Shown piece by piece: positions 1 to 9,872 of a stretch of 62,921 nt of DNA. This DNA is from SAR116 cluster bacterium AG-321-K23 (GTDB lineage Bacteria; Pseudomonadota; Alphaproteobacteria; Puniceispirillales; Marisalimonadaceae). The stretch's first letter is position 1. Each line of letters starts with the position of its first letter. The stretch is from positions 1 to 62,921 of the forward strand of contig QBXO01000007.1 in the NCBI GenBank assembly GCA_003284565.1. The letters are read 5' to 3'. The notes under the pieces are model-generated. The model did no database searches. It worked only from the letters and a program-made list of their open reading frames with translations, and was not told the origin of the DNA. A program made the position numbers and the translations under genes.

Positions 1-196
1 GAAAACACAAAATGGAAAAACCCTCAACAATGATGCTGAAATTGTAGAATGGCTATTAGAATCTGCCGAAGTTGCTGCAGTACCTGGTGTAGCTTTTGGT
101 TTAGAACCATATTTTAGAGTATCTTATGCAACCAGTTTAGATATTTTAAAAGAAGCAATGAACAGAATTGAAAAAGCTGTTTTAACTCTTTCTTAA
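1..196 (+). CDS. Aspartate/aromatic aminotransferase, C-terminal fragment
   Basis: This is the last 64 codons of a fold-type I PLP aminotransferase; the rest lies before the window. The fragment carries the family's C-terminal signature: a leucine-rich helix, then VPGVAFG and FRVSYATS. The Arg in FRVSYATS corresponds to the arginine that binds the substrate alpha-carboxylate in AspC-type enzymes. The terminal helix with an EAMNRIEKA pattern is also typical. The product most likely transaminates aspartate and 2-oxoglutarate. The subclass cannot be fixed from the tail alone. Confidence 0.85.
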   Translation, partial: KTQNGKTLNNDAEIVEWLLESAEVAAVPGVAFGLEPYFRVSYATSLDILKEAMNRIEKAVLTLS

Positions 197-212
197 ATAT
201 TGGAATTTAAAA

Positions 213-1175
213 ATGGCATTTTATAAAAGAAAAGAAGTTTGGAGATTAAAAGATCACAACGTTACATCTGAAAACTCTTACAATACTAGAAGAAATTTTT
301 TAAAAAACATTGGTGCAGTTTCATTATTTTTACCAGGTGCCTCATTAATATCTCGTCCTGCGTTTAGTTCGCTCTATCCTCCAGCAATCAATAAGTCTTA
401 CATAGCAAGTAGACCTTTAACTGCTGAGAGTTTGGCTACTACTTATACAAATTTTTACGAGTTTGGATCAAATAAAAATATTTGGAGAAGGGCCTCTAAG
501 CTTAAGACTAAACCTTGGTCAATAACTATTGATGGATTGGTAAATAATCCATTGGTTATTGATGTAAATGACTTAATAAAAAAACTTGGTGGTATTGAAG
601 AAAGAGTTTATAAATTTAGATGCGTTGAAGCTTGGTCCATGACAGTGCCATGGGCAGGTTTTCCTCTGAATAAAATTTTATCATTAGTTGAGCCAAAAAC
701 TAATGCAAAATTCTTAAAGTTTGAAACTTTTTATAACCCAGAAATAGCGCCTGGACAAAAACAACAATGGTATCCCTGGCCTTATCAAGAGGGCATTACA
801 ATCGAAGAAGCTAAAAATGAACTAAGTTTTTTAGCTACTGGGATTTATGGAAAACAGTTACCTAATCAGAATGGCGCTCCACTTCGCCTGGTCTTGCCAT
901 GGAAGTATGGATTTAAATCGATAAAATCAATCGTAAAGATAAGTTTTTTAAGTGAGAGACCTATTGGGATGTGGGAAAAACTTGCACCAAAAGAGTATGG
1001 GTTTTGGGCTAATGTAAATCCTAATATTTCTCACCCTAGATGGTCTCAAAAAACAGAACAGCAGTTGGGCATTGATGGTAGAATACCTACTACTAAATAT
1101 AATGGTTATGAAGAGCAAGTATCTTACTTATATAAAGGTTTAGAAAAAACTTTGCAGGATAATCTCTTCAGATAA
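213..1175 (+). CDS. msrP: MsrP (YedY), periplasmic methionine-sulfoxide reductase, molybdopterin subunit
   Basis: The 320-aa product has a twin-arginine signal (RRNFLK at residues 26-31, followed by a hydrophobic stretch), so it should be exported folded by Tat. The oxidoreductase molybdopterin-binding fold follows, with the molybdenum-ligand cysteine in FRCVEAW (Cys137) and the downstream PWPYQEG and LPWKYGFKSIK blocks of YedY. MsrP reduces methionine sulfoxide in periplasmic proteins, receiving electrons from the membrane haem protein MsrQ. No msrQ is adjacent; the next gene, 20 bases downstream, is selO, also linked to redox stress. Length is normal for the family. Confidence 0.93.
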   Translation: MAFYKRKEVWRLKDHNVTSENSYNTRRNFLKNIGAVSLFLPGASLISRPAFSSLYPPAINKSYIASRPLTAESLATTYTNFYEFGSNKNIWRRASKLKTKPWSITIDGLVNNPLVIDVNDLIKKLGGIEERVYKFRCVEAWSMTVPWAGFPLNKILSLVEPKTNAKFLKFETFYNPEIAPGQKQQWYPWPYQEGITIEEAKNELSFLATGIYGKQLPNQNGAPLRLVLPWKYGFKSIKSIVKISFLSERPIGMWEKLAPKEYGFWANVNPNISHPRWSQKTEQQLGIDGRIPTTKYNGYEEQVSYLYKGLEKTLQDNLFR

Positions 1176-1194
1176 AATATGATAAGATCTATTT

Positions 1195-2622
1195 ATGATA
1201 AATAAAGCAAAAGTCGTAAATAGCCATTTTAATTTAGGTGAATCCTTTTATGATTTTACAATCCCGGCAAAGTTCCCTGACCATATTCTAAGATTCAGAA
1301 ATAACCGAGCTGCAAAATTACTAGGCTTAGATCATTTAGACGATAATCAGTGGATAAAATACTTTGGTAAATTTGAAAAATTACCAGTTATTGTTCATGA
1401 ACCATTAGCATTAAAATATCATGGTCATCAATTTGGTTATTATAACCCAGACTTAGGAGATGGAAGAGGGTTTCTTCTTGCACAATTTTTGGATAAAAAT
1501 AATGTTCTATGGGATTTAGGTACAAAGGGATCTGGACAGACAAAATATAGCAGAGGAGGTGATGGTAGACTCACTTTAAAAGGTGCCGTACGAGAATTGT
1601 TAGCAACTGAATTTTTGACTGCCTTAGGTGTACCTACAAGTCAAACTTTTTCAATAATTGAGACATCAGAAGAATTGCATAGAAATGATGAACCTTCTCC
1701 AACTAGATCTGCTGTTCTTGTTAGAAGAAGTAATAGTCATATTAGAATTGGTACCTTTCAAAGATTAAAATATTTAAATGATTACGATAGTATTGCTTTA
1801 CTATTAAATCATATCAGTGAGAATTATTTCACCAATATAAAACCTAATAAGAATATAAAAATATTAGCTGAAAATATATTTTTAGAGAGTGTTAAAAGGA
1901 TAGCAGTATCTATTGGCAGAATGATTATTTCTGGTTTTGTCCATGGAGTTTTAAATACTGATAATTTTAATGTTACTGGTGAAGTGTTTGATTATGGCCC
2001 TTGGAGATTTATAGAATTTGCAAATACTTCTTTTACAGCTGCTTATTTTGATAATAATGGAAGATATTCTTTTGGAAGGCAACCTGAGGCCGCATTATGG
2101 GCACTAACGCAGTTAGGAAAGAGTTTAGGTGAATTTATAGAGGAAAATATAATTATTGACACGTTGAATCAATTTTCTAAAAGCTTTCATGAGTCGTTAA
2201 AAAAGCACTTTTGTTGGCGGATGGGAATACAAGACATTGATAGTAAAAATCTAAATGAAATAATGACAATATTATTAAATGAAAGTGAAAAAAATAAAAT
2301 TGTTTATGCTGACATTTTCTATGATTTCTATGGAGGAAAGGATTCCATTATAGATTGCATTAAAACTAATTATGGAAAAAAATATAAAATTAATAAATTC
2401 TCAAAAGTTGTTGAAATTTTAAAAGAAAGTCTTCCAGCCAAAGGAGTTTTAGAAAAAAAACATCAGTTAGATAAAAACAGACAAAATCTATTAATTGGAG
2501 AAATTGAAAGTATTTGGAGAGAAATAGACCAAAATGATAATTGGGAAGTCCTTTATAATAAAATTTTTGATATTAGAAAACTTGGTTATTTACTTGAATC
2601 CGAAAAACTTGTTTACTTGTAA
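1195..2622 (+). CDS. selO: SelO (YdiU) pseudokinase-fold protein adenylyltransferase
   Basis: The 475-aa protein matches the SelO/YdiU family over its full length. Visible blocks are KYHGHQFGYYNPDLGDGRG, DLGTKGSGQTKYSRGGDGR (nucleotide-binding region) and VHGVLNTDN followed by VFDYGPWRF, which contain the conserved Asn/Asp metal-binding residues. SelO transfers AMP from ATP to Ser/Thr/Tyr hydroxyls of target proteins, and in E. coli and yeast it affects redox proteins. It lies directly after msrP, so the two may be co-transcribed. The 3' end overlaps the convergent ELM1-family gene by 33 bases. Confidence 0.92.
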   Translation: MINKAKVVNSHFNLGESFYDFTIPAKFPDHILRFRNNRAAKLLGLDHLDDNQWIKYFGKFEKLPVIVHEPLALKYHGHQFGYYNPDLGDGRGFLLAQFLDKNNVLWDLGTKGSGQTKYSRGGDGRLTLKGAVRELLATEFLTALGVPTSQTFSIIETSEELHRNDEPSPTRSAVLVRRSNSHIRIGTFQRLKYLNDYDSIALLLNHISENYFTNIKPNKNIKILAENIFLESVKRIAVSIGRMIISGFVHGVLNTDNFNVTGEVFDYGPWRFIEFANTSFTAAYFDNNGRYSFGRQPEAALWALTQLGKSLGEFIEENIIIDTLNQFSKSFHESLKKHFCWRMGIQDIDSKNLNEIMTILLNESEKNKIVYADIFYDFYGGKDSIIDCIKTNYGKKYKINKFSKVVEILKESLPAKGVLEKKHQLDKNRQNLLIGEIESIWREIDQNDNWEVLYNKIFDIRKLGYLLESEKLVYL

Positions 2623-3519
2623 GGCAGTAATTTTGTTTGTTTGGAGTTTACTTTTTTCAAATTTAAATAAATTACCTTCATAGTCTCGGACAATATTTAA
2701 TTCTTTGAGATTTGATATAAAAATTGAAATTTTTCTATTTTCTTTTGAAAAGTGTGAAATAAATAATGGTTTTGAAAGCGTTGACAATTCTGAAATCATG
2801 TTAACGCTGTCACTTGTGACAATAGTGTAATCAATTATTTCTAAAATTTTTGGATAAAGGTTATTTTCGTCTGAAGAGAGTATCTTAAAGTCACTTAAAT
2901 GTTTTGAAAAAGTTGACTGTAATATTTTAATCGCTTTATTTGGTGTTCTTCTGGATACGGTAACTATCAATTGTGCATTTAAGTTTTTAACTCCTTCTAT
3001 TACCTTTGAACTTAAATTAAAATATTCGCTGTTTTGAGGTTTTTGTTTTTTGCTGTTACCTCCAACCATTAATAAAACAGTATTTTTTTTAGTTTTAATT
3101 TTATTTAAATTTGGTTCGTTTAATTTTTTTATATCTTTTTCTTCAAAAAAACAAAGAGCACCTTTTGTTTGAATTACATTTTTACCTTTTATCCTGTCAT
3201 GTTCTGGAATTAATAATAAATCGAAATGGTTAAGTGGTAATTTAGGATTTTGAATATGAATAGTTTTAACATTATTCTTTAAAATAGATTTTAGGGCAAT
3301 AGACGTCCCAGCCATCCTCCTACCAGTGGTAACTATAATTGAGGGTAGTATATCTGTATCTAATTTTTGTCGTAAATAATATGGAACATAGAATTTTCCT
3401 AGAATAGGAATTTTTTTTAAAAAATATGGAGGATTATAATCAATTAATTTAAAATTAGCATTTAATATTTTTGCTAAAGCAATTGACTGATTTTCCATAC
3501 CCTTGGTACTGTCTGACAA
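2590..3519 (-). CDS. ELM1 (DUF1022) family protein, GT-B-like
   Basis: The predicted protein is about 310 aa. It has the ELM1/DUF1022 signature: a start region reading LSDSTKGMENQ, TGRRMAGTSIALKS in the middle, HIQNPKLP, then GGNSKK and TVSRRTPNKAI, ending with a VTSDSVNMISELSTLSKP block like the donor-binding half of GT-B glycosyltransferases. Bacterial members have no settled function; plant ELM1 acts in mitochondrial fission. The frame has no ATG: TTG at 3519 is the only usual start, yet the three codons before it encode T-W-I, which also fit the family. The real start may be an upstream ATT or ATA codon (see findings). Confidence 0.8.
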   Translation of the reverse strand: MSDSTKGMENQSIALAKILNANFKLIDYNPPYFLKKIPILGKFYVPYYLRQKLDTDILPSIIVTTGRRMAGTSIALKSILKNNVKTIHIQNPKLPLNHFDLLLIPEHDRIKGKNVIQTKGALCFFEEKDIKKLNEPNLNKIKTKKNTVLLMVGGNSKKQKPQNSEYFNLSSKVIEGVKNLNAQLIVTVSRRTPNKAIKILQSTFSKHLSDFKILSSDENNLYPKILEIIDYTIVTSDSVNMISELSTLSKPLFISHFSKENRKISIFISNLKELNIVRDYEGNLFKFEKSKLQTNKITALQVNKFFGFK

Positions 3520-3639
3520 TATCCAAGTTTCGTTTTTAATTTGTGTCTTTATCTTTTTTCCTTTTATGTTCTTTGAAATATAAGTAAAAATTTTTTTATT
3601 GAAATAAAATTGTTTATTTTCGGACTATACATTAATATT

Positions 3640-3661
3640 ATTACAAAAACTTTATTGTAAT
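3640..3661. promoter_or_regulatory. Inverted repeat upstream of the Lrp-type gene, possible operator
   Basis: The arms ATTACAA and TTGTAAT are perfect complements separated by eight bases. They end 23 bases before the start of the regulator at 3685. Lrp/AsnC proteins often bind AT-rich dyads at their own promoters, so autoregulation is a reasonable inference. The background is very AT-rich, so chance cannot be excluded. Confidence 0.3.
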
Positions 3662-3684
3662 TAATATAAAGAAGTATTTATTAA

Positions 3685-4170
3685 ATGAAAAATGAAAAAA
3701 ACAAATTAGATAATATTGATTTAAAAATACTTAATGAGTTACAAATGAATGGTGATATTAGTAATGTAAAGCTTGCTAATAAATTAAAGATATCTCCCCC
3801 ATCTTGCCTAAGAAGAGTTAAATCATTAGAAAAAAAAAATCTAATACTTGGTTATAATGCTATCGTCAACCCAGAATTATTAGGTTACAAGGTTACAGTT
3901 TTTGCGTACGTGGGGCTTGAAAGTCAAGCTGAAAACGATCTAAAGACATTTGAAAACTATATATCTAATTTCCCTGAGGTTAGGGAGTGTCATATGTTAA
4001 TTGGTGAAGTTGATTTTCTATTAAAAATAGTTGCAAAAGATTGGGATGACTTTCAATCTTTTTTGACAAAAAATCTTACCCAAGCTCCAAAAGTAAGTAA
4101 TGTCAAAACTTCGTTAAATATAAGGAGTGTTAAAAAATTACCAGGCATTCCCATTGAAACTATGATTTAG
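3685..4170 (+). CDS. Lrp/AsnC-family transcriptional regulator
   Basis: The 161-aa product begins with an N-terminal winged HTH (LDNIDLKILNELQMNGDISNV, then ANKLKISPPSCLRRVKSLE as recognition region). A C-terminal RAM/ligand-binding domain follows from about residue 70 (VTVFAYVGL, VRECHMLIGEVDFLLKIVAKD). Such proteins sense amino acids and control amino-acid metabolism as dimers or octamers. It stands alone, divergent from the ELM1-family gene, and its end overlaps the convergent greA by 11 bases. The effector cannot be read from the sequence. Confidence 0.9.
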   Translation: MKNEKNKLDNIDLKILNELQMNGDISNVKLANKLKISPPSCLRRVKSLEKKNLILGYNAIVNPELLGYKVTVFAYVGLESQAENDLKTFENYISNFPEVRECHMLIGEVDFLLKIVAKDWDDFQSFLTKNLTQAPKVSNVKTSLNIRSVKKLPGIPIETMI

Positions 4171-4639
4171 AAACCTCTATAGTTAAAATCTCATAATTTC
4201 TCGTACCACCTGGAGTTGTTACTGCTACTGACATGCCTACTTCTTTTCCTATCAGAGCTCTTGCTATTGGTGATGCAACAGATATTAGACCTTCTTCTAA
4301 ATTTGCTTCGTATGGTCCTACAATTTGATAATTTGTTTCTTGGTCACTTTCTTCATCCACTATGTTAACTTTTGTGCCAAAAGTAACAGTTTCTCCTGAA
4401 AGTTTAGTTAGATCAATTACTTCTGCTCTGCTAGTTACATCTTCAAGCTCAGTAATACGACCTTCTATAAATGCTTGTTTTTCCTTTGCGGCATGATATT
4501 CAGCGTTTTCTTTTAAATCACCGTGTTCTCTTGCAACAGAGATTGCCTGAATTACCTGAGGTCTTTCAATTTTCTTTAAATTATCTAATTCTAGCTTAAT
4601 TTTTTCTAATCCAGAAAATGTAAAAGGTACTTTATCCAT
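4160..4639 (-). CDS. greA: Transcription elongation factor GreA
   Basis: The 159-aa protein has the full GreA layout: an N-terminal antiparallel coiled coil with REHGDLKENAEYHAAKE near residues 33-50, whose tip carries the acidic residues that stimulate RNA polymerase transcript cleavage, and a C-terminal FKBP-like domain with ASPIARALIGKEVG. It rescues backtracked polymerase. It lies 51 bases downstream of carB on the same strand, an arrangement common in alphaproteobacteria, and is probably read in the carAB transcript. Confidence 0.97.
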   Translation of the reverse strand: MDKVPFTFSGLEKIKLELDNLKKIERPQVIQAISVAREHGDLKENAEYHAAKEKQAFIEGRITELEDVTSRAEVIDLTKLSGETVTFGTKVNIVDEESDQETNYQIVGPYEANLEEGLISVASPIARALIGKEVGMSVAVTTPGGTRNYEILTIEVSKS

Positions 4640-4690
4640 AGATATGATTCCATTAATTATAATAATCTAAATATAATACAGAAAAATTTT

Positions 4691-7600
4691 TTATTCAAAA
4701 TATGATTGTAGAGATTTGATATTTAATTTTAAACTTTTCAATGCTTTTATAGCAAGAGTTGCTGCATTCGCACCTTGAATAGTAGTATAATAAGGTATTT
4801 TGTTAGAAAGTGCAGTTTGTCTTAAAGAAAAACTATCTTTAATTGAATTTCTTCCTTCTGCTGTATTTATCACAAGTTGAATCTCTTTAGATAACATTGC
4901 ATCCACTGCGTTTGGTCTACCTTCAATCACTTTTTTTATATATTGAGTTTCGATTTTATTATCATTTAAATATTTTGCAGTTCCTGAAGTTGCGCATATT
5001 GTAAAACCTAAATTTTTAAGATTTTTAGCAATAGGCACTACACTATTTTTATCATCATCTTTTATTGAGATGAATACTTTACCTTCTAAAGGTAAATTTA
5101 TACCTGCCCCAAGTTGGCTTTTTGCAAAAGCTTCTCCAAACGTTAAACCTATACCCATTACCTCGCCAGTAGATTTCATTTCTGGACCAAGTATTACATC
5201 AGTACCAGGAAATCTTGCGAAAGGAAAAACTGCTTCTTTAACCGAAATATGGTTAATTTTTCTATTTGATAATTTAAAATCAGATAATTTTTTACCAATC
5301 ATTATTTGTGATGCTATTTTGACAAGTGGAACTCCAGTAGATTTAGCTACAAAAGGAATTGTTCTACTTCCACGAGGATTAACTTCTAATATAAATATTT
5401 TTTTATTTTGAATTGCAAATTGTATATTAATGAAGCCAATAACATTCAAAGATTTTGCAAGCTTTTTAGTTTGTAAAGTTATTTCATTAACTATTGTTTT
5501 ATCAATCGTTTGTGGAGGCAGAGCACATGCGGAATCTCCAGAGTGGATCCCTGCTTCTTCTATATGTTCCATAATACCTGCAATAAAAGTCTCATTACCG
5601 TCAGAAATAGCATCGACATCAACTTCTATCGCATTTTTCAAAAAACTGTCAATCAAAACTGGATTATCACCAGAAACCTTTACTGCTTCATTAATATATG
5701 TTTGTAATTGATCTAGGTTATGTATTATTTCCATAGCGCGACCACCAAGAACATAACTAGGTCTAATTACTACTGGGAAACCAATTTGATCTGTGATCTT
5801 TGAGGCTTCATCTTTACTACTCGCGACGTCATTTAGAGGTTGATTTAATTTCAAGCTCTTTAATAATTCTTTAAAACTTTTTCTATCTTCGGCTAAATCT
5901 ATTGCTTCAACTGAAGTTCCTAAAATTTTAACACCGGATTTTTCTAAACTTTTAGCAATCTTGAGTGGAGTTTGCCCTCCTAATTGAACAATTACACCGA
6001 TTACATTGCCATTTTGCTTCTCCTTTTCTATAACAGAAAGTACATCCTCATGATTAAGAGGCTCAAAGTATAATTTTTCTGAAGTATCATAGTCAGTTGA
6101 AACAGTTTCAGGATTGCAATTAATCATTATTGTTTCAAACCCAATTTCAGATAAACTGTAGGCTGCGTGAACACAGCAATAGTCAAACTCTATACCTTGG
6201 CCAATTCTATTAGGGCCACCACCAAGAATAATAACTTTGTTTTTATTTGATGGGTAAACTTCACACTCATTATTATTATTCTGTTCATAGGAGCTGTAAA
6301 GATACGCAGTTTCTGAAAAAAATTCAGCTGCACATGTATCAACTCTTTTATAAGATGGAAAAATACCAAATTTTGATCTAAGTTCATAAATTTTTTGTAT
6401 ACTAATCTGAGTTATTTCAGAAATACGTGCATCAGAAAAACCCATAGATTTGATACTTCTTAAAAATATCTCATCCAAAATATAATTACTGGTTTTTAGA
6501 TATTCTTCAACTTGAACTATACCTAAAATCTGTTCTAAAAACCATTTATCCCAGCCAGTAATGTTAGAAATTTCTTCAATTGAAATTTTATTTCTAAACG
6601 CAGTTGCTATTCTCAATATTCTTTCTGGAACCTGTTCAGCTAACCAGCCAGAAATGTTGTCTTTGTTATTTAAATTTTCTTTTTGAACTGGGAAATAAAC
6701 ATCATCAAGTCCATACAAACCTGTTTCAAGAGATCTTAAAGCTTTTTGAAGAGACTCCTGAAAAGATCTTCCAATAGCCATTGCCTCTCCAACTGATTTC
6801 ATAGAAGTAGATAAAAGATTATTTGATCCAGGAAATTTTTCAAAAGTAAAGCGAGGAATTTTTGTAACAACATAATCTATTGTAGGTTCAAAACTAGCAG
6901 GTGTGGATTTTGTAATATCATTTTGTAATTCATCTAATGTATATCCAATAGCAAGTTTTGCAGCAACTTTAGCTATTGGGAAGCCAGTGGCTTTTGACGC
7001 TAACGCAGAAGATCTACTTACTCTTGGGTTCATTTCAATTACAATTAATCTTCCATTATTTGGATTAAGGGCAAATTGTACATTTGATCCACCAGTATCA
7101 ACTCCAATTTCTCTCAAAACAGCAATGCTTGCATTACGCATCTTCTGATATTCTTTATCTGTTAAAGTCAAAGCTGGTGCTACAGTAATAGAATCACCTG
7201 TATGAACTCCCATTGGATCAACATTCTCAATAGAACATATTATTATACAGTTATCTGCATTATCCCTTACTACTTCCATTTCATATTCTTTCCACCCTAA
7301 GAGTGATTCTTCAATTAGCACTTCAGTAGTTGGAGATAATTTTAATCCGTTAGTTACAATTTCAATAAATTCTTCTTTGTTGTAAGCTATGCCCCCGCCT
7401 TCACCTCCAAGAGTGAAGGATGGCCTTATTATTGCTGGCAAACCAACAAAATTTAACGCAGAAATAGCTTGATCAATATTTTTTGCAATTTGAGCTCTTG
7501 CAGACTCTAAACCAATTTTATTCATACTCTCTTTAAATAATTCTCGGTCTTCTGCCTTATTTATTGAATCAGGTTTTGCACCAATGATTTCAATATCGTA

Positions 7601-7930
7601 TTTTTTTAAGATACCAGATTTGTATAGATCTAACGTTGCGTTAAGAGCTGTTTGACCTCCCATCGTAGGTAGAATTGCGCTTGGCCTCTCAATTTCTATG
7701 ATTTTTTCAATAGTATTTTTTTCTATTGGTTCAATATATGTTGAATCAGCCATAATTGGATCAGTCATGATGGTGGCAGGATTAGAGTTTATTAGTATTA
7801 CTCTAATTCCCTCTTCTTTAAGTGCCTTACAAGCTTGCGCCCCAGAGTAATCAAATTCACAAGCTTGTCCAATTACTATAGGACCAGCACCAATTATTAA
7901 GACTGATTCAATATCTTTACGTTTTGGCAT
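4691..7930 (-). CDS. carB: Carbamoyl-phosphate synthase large subunit
   Basis: The 1079-aa protein is full length. It has two homologous ATP-grasp halves ([17 protein letters not shown] near the N-terminus; [16 protein letters not shown] in the second half) and a C-terminal MGS-like allosteric domain from about residue 940 ([11 protein letters not shown]). With CarA it makes carbamoyl phosphate from bicarbonate, ammonia and two ATP for arginine and pyrimidine synthesis. The start overlaps the end of carA by 14 bases, so translational coupling is likely. Several long antisense frames cross this gene but none resembles a protein. Confidence 0.98.
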   Translation of the reverse strand: MPKRKDIESVLIIGAGPIVIGQACEFDYSGAQACKALKEEGIRVILINSNPATIMTDPIMADSTYIEPIEKNTIEKIIEIERPSAILPTMGGQTALNATLDLYKSGILKKYDIEIIGAKPDSINKAEDRELFKESMNKIGLESARAQIAKNIDQAISALNFVGLPAIIRPSFTLGGEGGGIAYNKEEFIEIVTNGLKLSPTTEVLIEESLLGWKEYEMEVVRDNADNCIIICSIENVDPMGVHTGDSITVAPALTLTDKEYQKMRNASIAVLREIGVDTGGSNVQFALNPNNGRLIVIEMNPRVSRSSALASKATGFPIAKVAAKLAIGYTLDELQNDITKSTPASFEPTIDYVVTKIPRFTFEKFPGSNNLLSTSMKSVGEAMAIGRSFQESLQKALRSLETGLYGLDDVYFPVQKENLNNKDNISGWLAEQVPERILRIATAFRNKISIEEISNITGWDKWFLEQILGIVQVEEYLKTSNYILDEIFLRSIKSMGFSDARISEITQISIQKIYELRSKFGIFPSYKRVDTCAAEFFSETAYLYSSYEQNNNNECEVYPSNKNKVIILGGGPNRIGQGIEFDYCCVHAAYSLSEIGFETIMINCNPETVSTDYDTSEKLYFEPLNHEDVLSVIEKEKQNGNVIGVIVQLGGQTPLKIAKSLEKSGVKILGTSVEAIDLAEDRKSFKELLKSLKLNQPLNDVASSKDEASKITDQIGFPVVIRPSYVLGGRAMEIIHNLDQLQTYINEAVKVSGDNPVLIDSFLKNAIEVDVDAISDGNETFIAGIMEHIEEAGIHSGDSACALPPQTIDKTIVNEITLQTKKLAKSLNVIGFINIQFAIQNKKIFILEVNPRGSRTIPFVAKSTGVPLVKIASQIMIGKKLSDFKLSNRKINHISVKEAVFPFARFPGTDVILGPEMKSTGEVMGIGLTFGEAFAKSQLGAGINLPLEGKVFISIKDDDKNSVVPIAKNLKNLGFTICATSGTAKYLNDNKIETQYIKKVIEGRPNAVDAMLSKEIQLVINTAEGRNSIKDSFSLRQTALSNKIPYYTTIQGANAATLAIKALKSLKLNIKSLQSYFE

Positions 7931-9140
7931 TCTTTGTTTCTTTAATTAAGTTTAAAAATTCATTGAACAAGTAAGATGACTCGGTTGGTCCAGGAGAAGC
8001 TTCTGGATGGTACTGAACTGAAAAAATTGGTAATGATCTATGTCTTATACCTTCTATTGAATTGTCAAATAAAGAAGTATGGGTTACTTCTAAACAATTT
8101 GGTAAAGAATCTAAGTCTATCTGATACCCATGGTTTTGACTGGTAATCTCTACTTTATTTTTAGATAGATTTTTGACTGGATGATTAGCCCCTCTATGAC
8201 CTTGAGGCATTTTATTTGTTTTCGCCCCAAACGATATCCCAATTAATTGATGACCAATACATATTCCAAACACAGGTATTTTAAGTTGAAATAAAGCACT
8301 CAATAATTTTCTACATTTTATTTCTGTTGCAGATGGGTCCCCAGGACCGTTTGATAAAAAAATACCATCTGGCTTGAAATTATTTATATCCTCAATAGGT
8401 GCATTTTCTGAGAATACACTAACTTCTGCATTTAAGTTAACAAGATGTCTAAGTATGTTTTGTTTTACACCAAAATCTATAACAGCAATTTTGGGTTTGA
8501 AGTTTTTTAAATCATACACCTCTGATGATATTAGTTCATGCACACCTTCAGTATACTTATATTGTTTTTTTGTGGTTATAGATGATGAAAGGTTTAATCC
8601 ATCCATTTTTGGATGTTTTTTTAGTTTATTTTTCAACTCTTCGATTTTAAAATTTCCACTTTTCTCAAAACATATTAACGCATTACAGCTTTTATATTTT
8701 CGAATTATTTTTGTTAGCAATCGAGTGTCAATACCAGAAATACCTGGTATATTATTTTTTATTAACCACTCATTAAAACTGATCTCTGATCGCCAATTAG
8801 ACTCGTTTGTTGGATGTTGCCTAACTACAATGCCTGCAATAGAATTTGTATTTCCTTCTTCATCAAATTTGTTAGAACCTATGTTACCAATATGGGGAAA
8901 AGTAAAAGTAATAATTTGTCCCGTATATGACGGATCAGTGATTATTTCTTGATAGCCAGAAATGGAGGTATTGAAGCATATTTCACCTAAGCATTCCTTT
9001 TTAGAACCAAACGATCTTCCTAAAAAATATGATCCATCATCTAAAATTAATATACAATTTAATGTATTATTTTTATTAATTGGATTAATATTAAATGGTA
9101 TATAACCAATATCTTTAAACTTTTTATTAACATTATCCAT
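7917..9140 (-). CDS. carA: Carbamoyl-phosphate synthase small (glutaminase) subunit
   Basis: The 407-aa protein has the CarA N-terminal domain ([35 protein letters not shown]) and a C-terminal class I glutamine amidotransferase domain. The nucleophile Cys is in FGICIGHQL, and the His/Glu pair is in [11 protein letters not shown]. It hydrolyses glutamine and passes ammonia to CarB. It has about 20 extra residues before the conserved core. An AAAGG ribosome-binding site lies on the minus strand just before the ATG at 9140. It is first in carA-carB-greA. Confidence 0.98.
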   Translation of the reverse strand: MDNVNKKFKDIGYIPFNINPINKNNTLNCILILDDGSYFLGRSFGSKKECLGEICFNTSISGYQEIITDPSYTGQIITFTFPHIGNIGSNKFDEEGNTNSIAGIVVRQHPTNESNWRSEISFNEWLIKNNIPGISGIDTRLLTKIIRKYKSCNALICFEKSGNFKIEELKNKLKKHPKMDGLNLSSSITTKKQYKYTEGVHELISSEVYDLKNFKPKIAVIDFGVKQNILRHLVNLNAEVSVFSENAPIEDINNFKPDGIFLSNGPGDPSATEIKCRKLLSALFQLKIPVFGICIGHQLIGISFGAKTNKMPQGHRGANHPVKNLSKNKVEITSQNHGYQIDLDSLPNCLEVTHTSLFDNSIEGIRHRSLPIFSVQYHPEASPGPTESSYLFNEFLNLIKETKNAKT

Positions 9141-9155
9141 TACACACCTTTAGGA

Positions 9156-9178
9156 TTTTAAAAAACTTGTTTTTAAAA
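9156..9178 (-). promoter_or_regulatory. Hairpin in the carA leader
   Basis: Arms TTTTAAAAA and TTTTTAAAA, 9 bases each with a 5-base loop, form a perfect but all-A/T stem 16-38 bases upstream of the carA start. It has no G/C clamp and no following uridine run on the minus strand, so it is not a standard terminator. A TTGACG with TAATTA 17 bases downstream, about 70-100 bases further upstream on the minus strand (around 9240-9270), is a weak promoter candidate. The role is unknown. Confidence 0.25.
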
Positions 9179-9376
9179 TAAATATTTATTGAATTATCGG
9201 GGTTTAAAGAGAAATAATTTTTACACAAAATTTTCATCAAACTTTAATTAGATTGTATTATTAACTACGTCAATAAAATTTAAAATTATTTAATTAAAAT
9301 TTTATAGATTATGTTATCAAATTTCTTAAATTAGAATCAGTTAATATATATAAACAAATTTTATTAGGAAAAATTA

Positions 9377-9841
9377 ATGAATATTAGAGAAAAAGTTTCA
9401 AAAAATTTAAAAGATGCAATGATTAAAAAAGACACTGACTTAATTAACACTCTTCGGCTTATACTGGCAGCTATAAAAGAAAGAGACATAATATCTAAAG
9501 GCAAAGGGCATGATGTAGAAGTAAATGATAAAGAGATTATTTCCTTACTTCAGTCGATGATAAAACAAAGAAAAGGATCAATAGAGCTTTATGTGCAAGG
9601 CAATAGAGCCGATTTAGTAAAAAAAGAAGAAAATGAAATTAATATAATCTCAAATTTTCTACCAAGCCAACTATCAAAACAGGAGATTGATGAGATAATA
9701 AATAACACAATTAAATCAAATGAAGTCAATTCTATGAAGGATATGGGTAAAGTTATAAAGATTATAAAAGAGAAATATGACGGAATGATGGATTTTGGTT
9801 ATGTTAGTAAAGTTATTAAAGAAAAACTATCTAACTTATAA
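9377..9841 (+). CDS. GatB/YqeY domain-containing protein
   Basis: The 154-aa protein matches stand-alone YqeY: an N-terminal helical domain (TLRLILAAIKERDI, ISLLQSMIKQRKGSIELY) and a C-terminal YqeY/GatB-tail domain (ISNFLPSQLSKQEIDEII, DMGKVIKIIKEKYDG). The fold resembles the tRNA-binding tail of the amidotransferase GatB, but the function is unsettled. An AGGAAAAA ribosome-binding site precedes the ATG. It is 31 bases before dnaG, the usual alphaproteobacterial order. Confidence 0.92.
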   Translation: MNIREKVSKNLKDAMIKKDTDLINTLRLILAAIKERDIISKGKGHDVEVNDKEIISLLQSMIKQRKGSIELYVQGNRADLVKKEENEINIISNFLPSQLSKQEIDEIINNTIKSNEVNSMKDMGKVIKIIKEKYDGMMDFGYVSKVIKEKLSNL

Positions 9842-9872
9842 TGTTTAATTCATTATATAAATAAGAAAAAAT

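Noticed and set aside
5070-5711. Antisense frames inside carB
   Set aside because: Shadows of conserved carB codons, with no homology or ribosome-binding site.
8374-8952. 192-codon antisense frame in carA
   Set aside because: carA is certain on the other strand, and the antisense product resembles nothing known.
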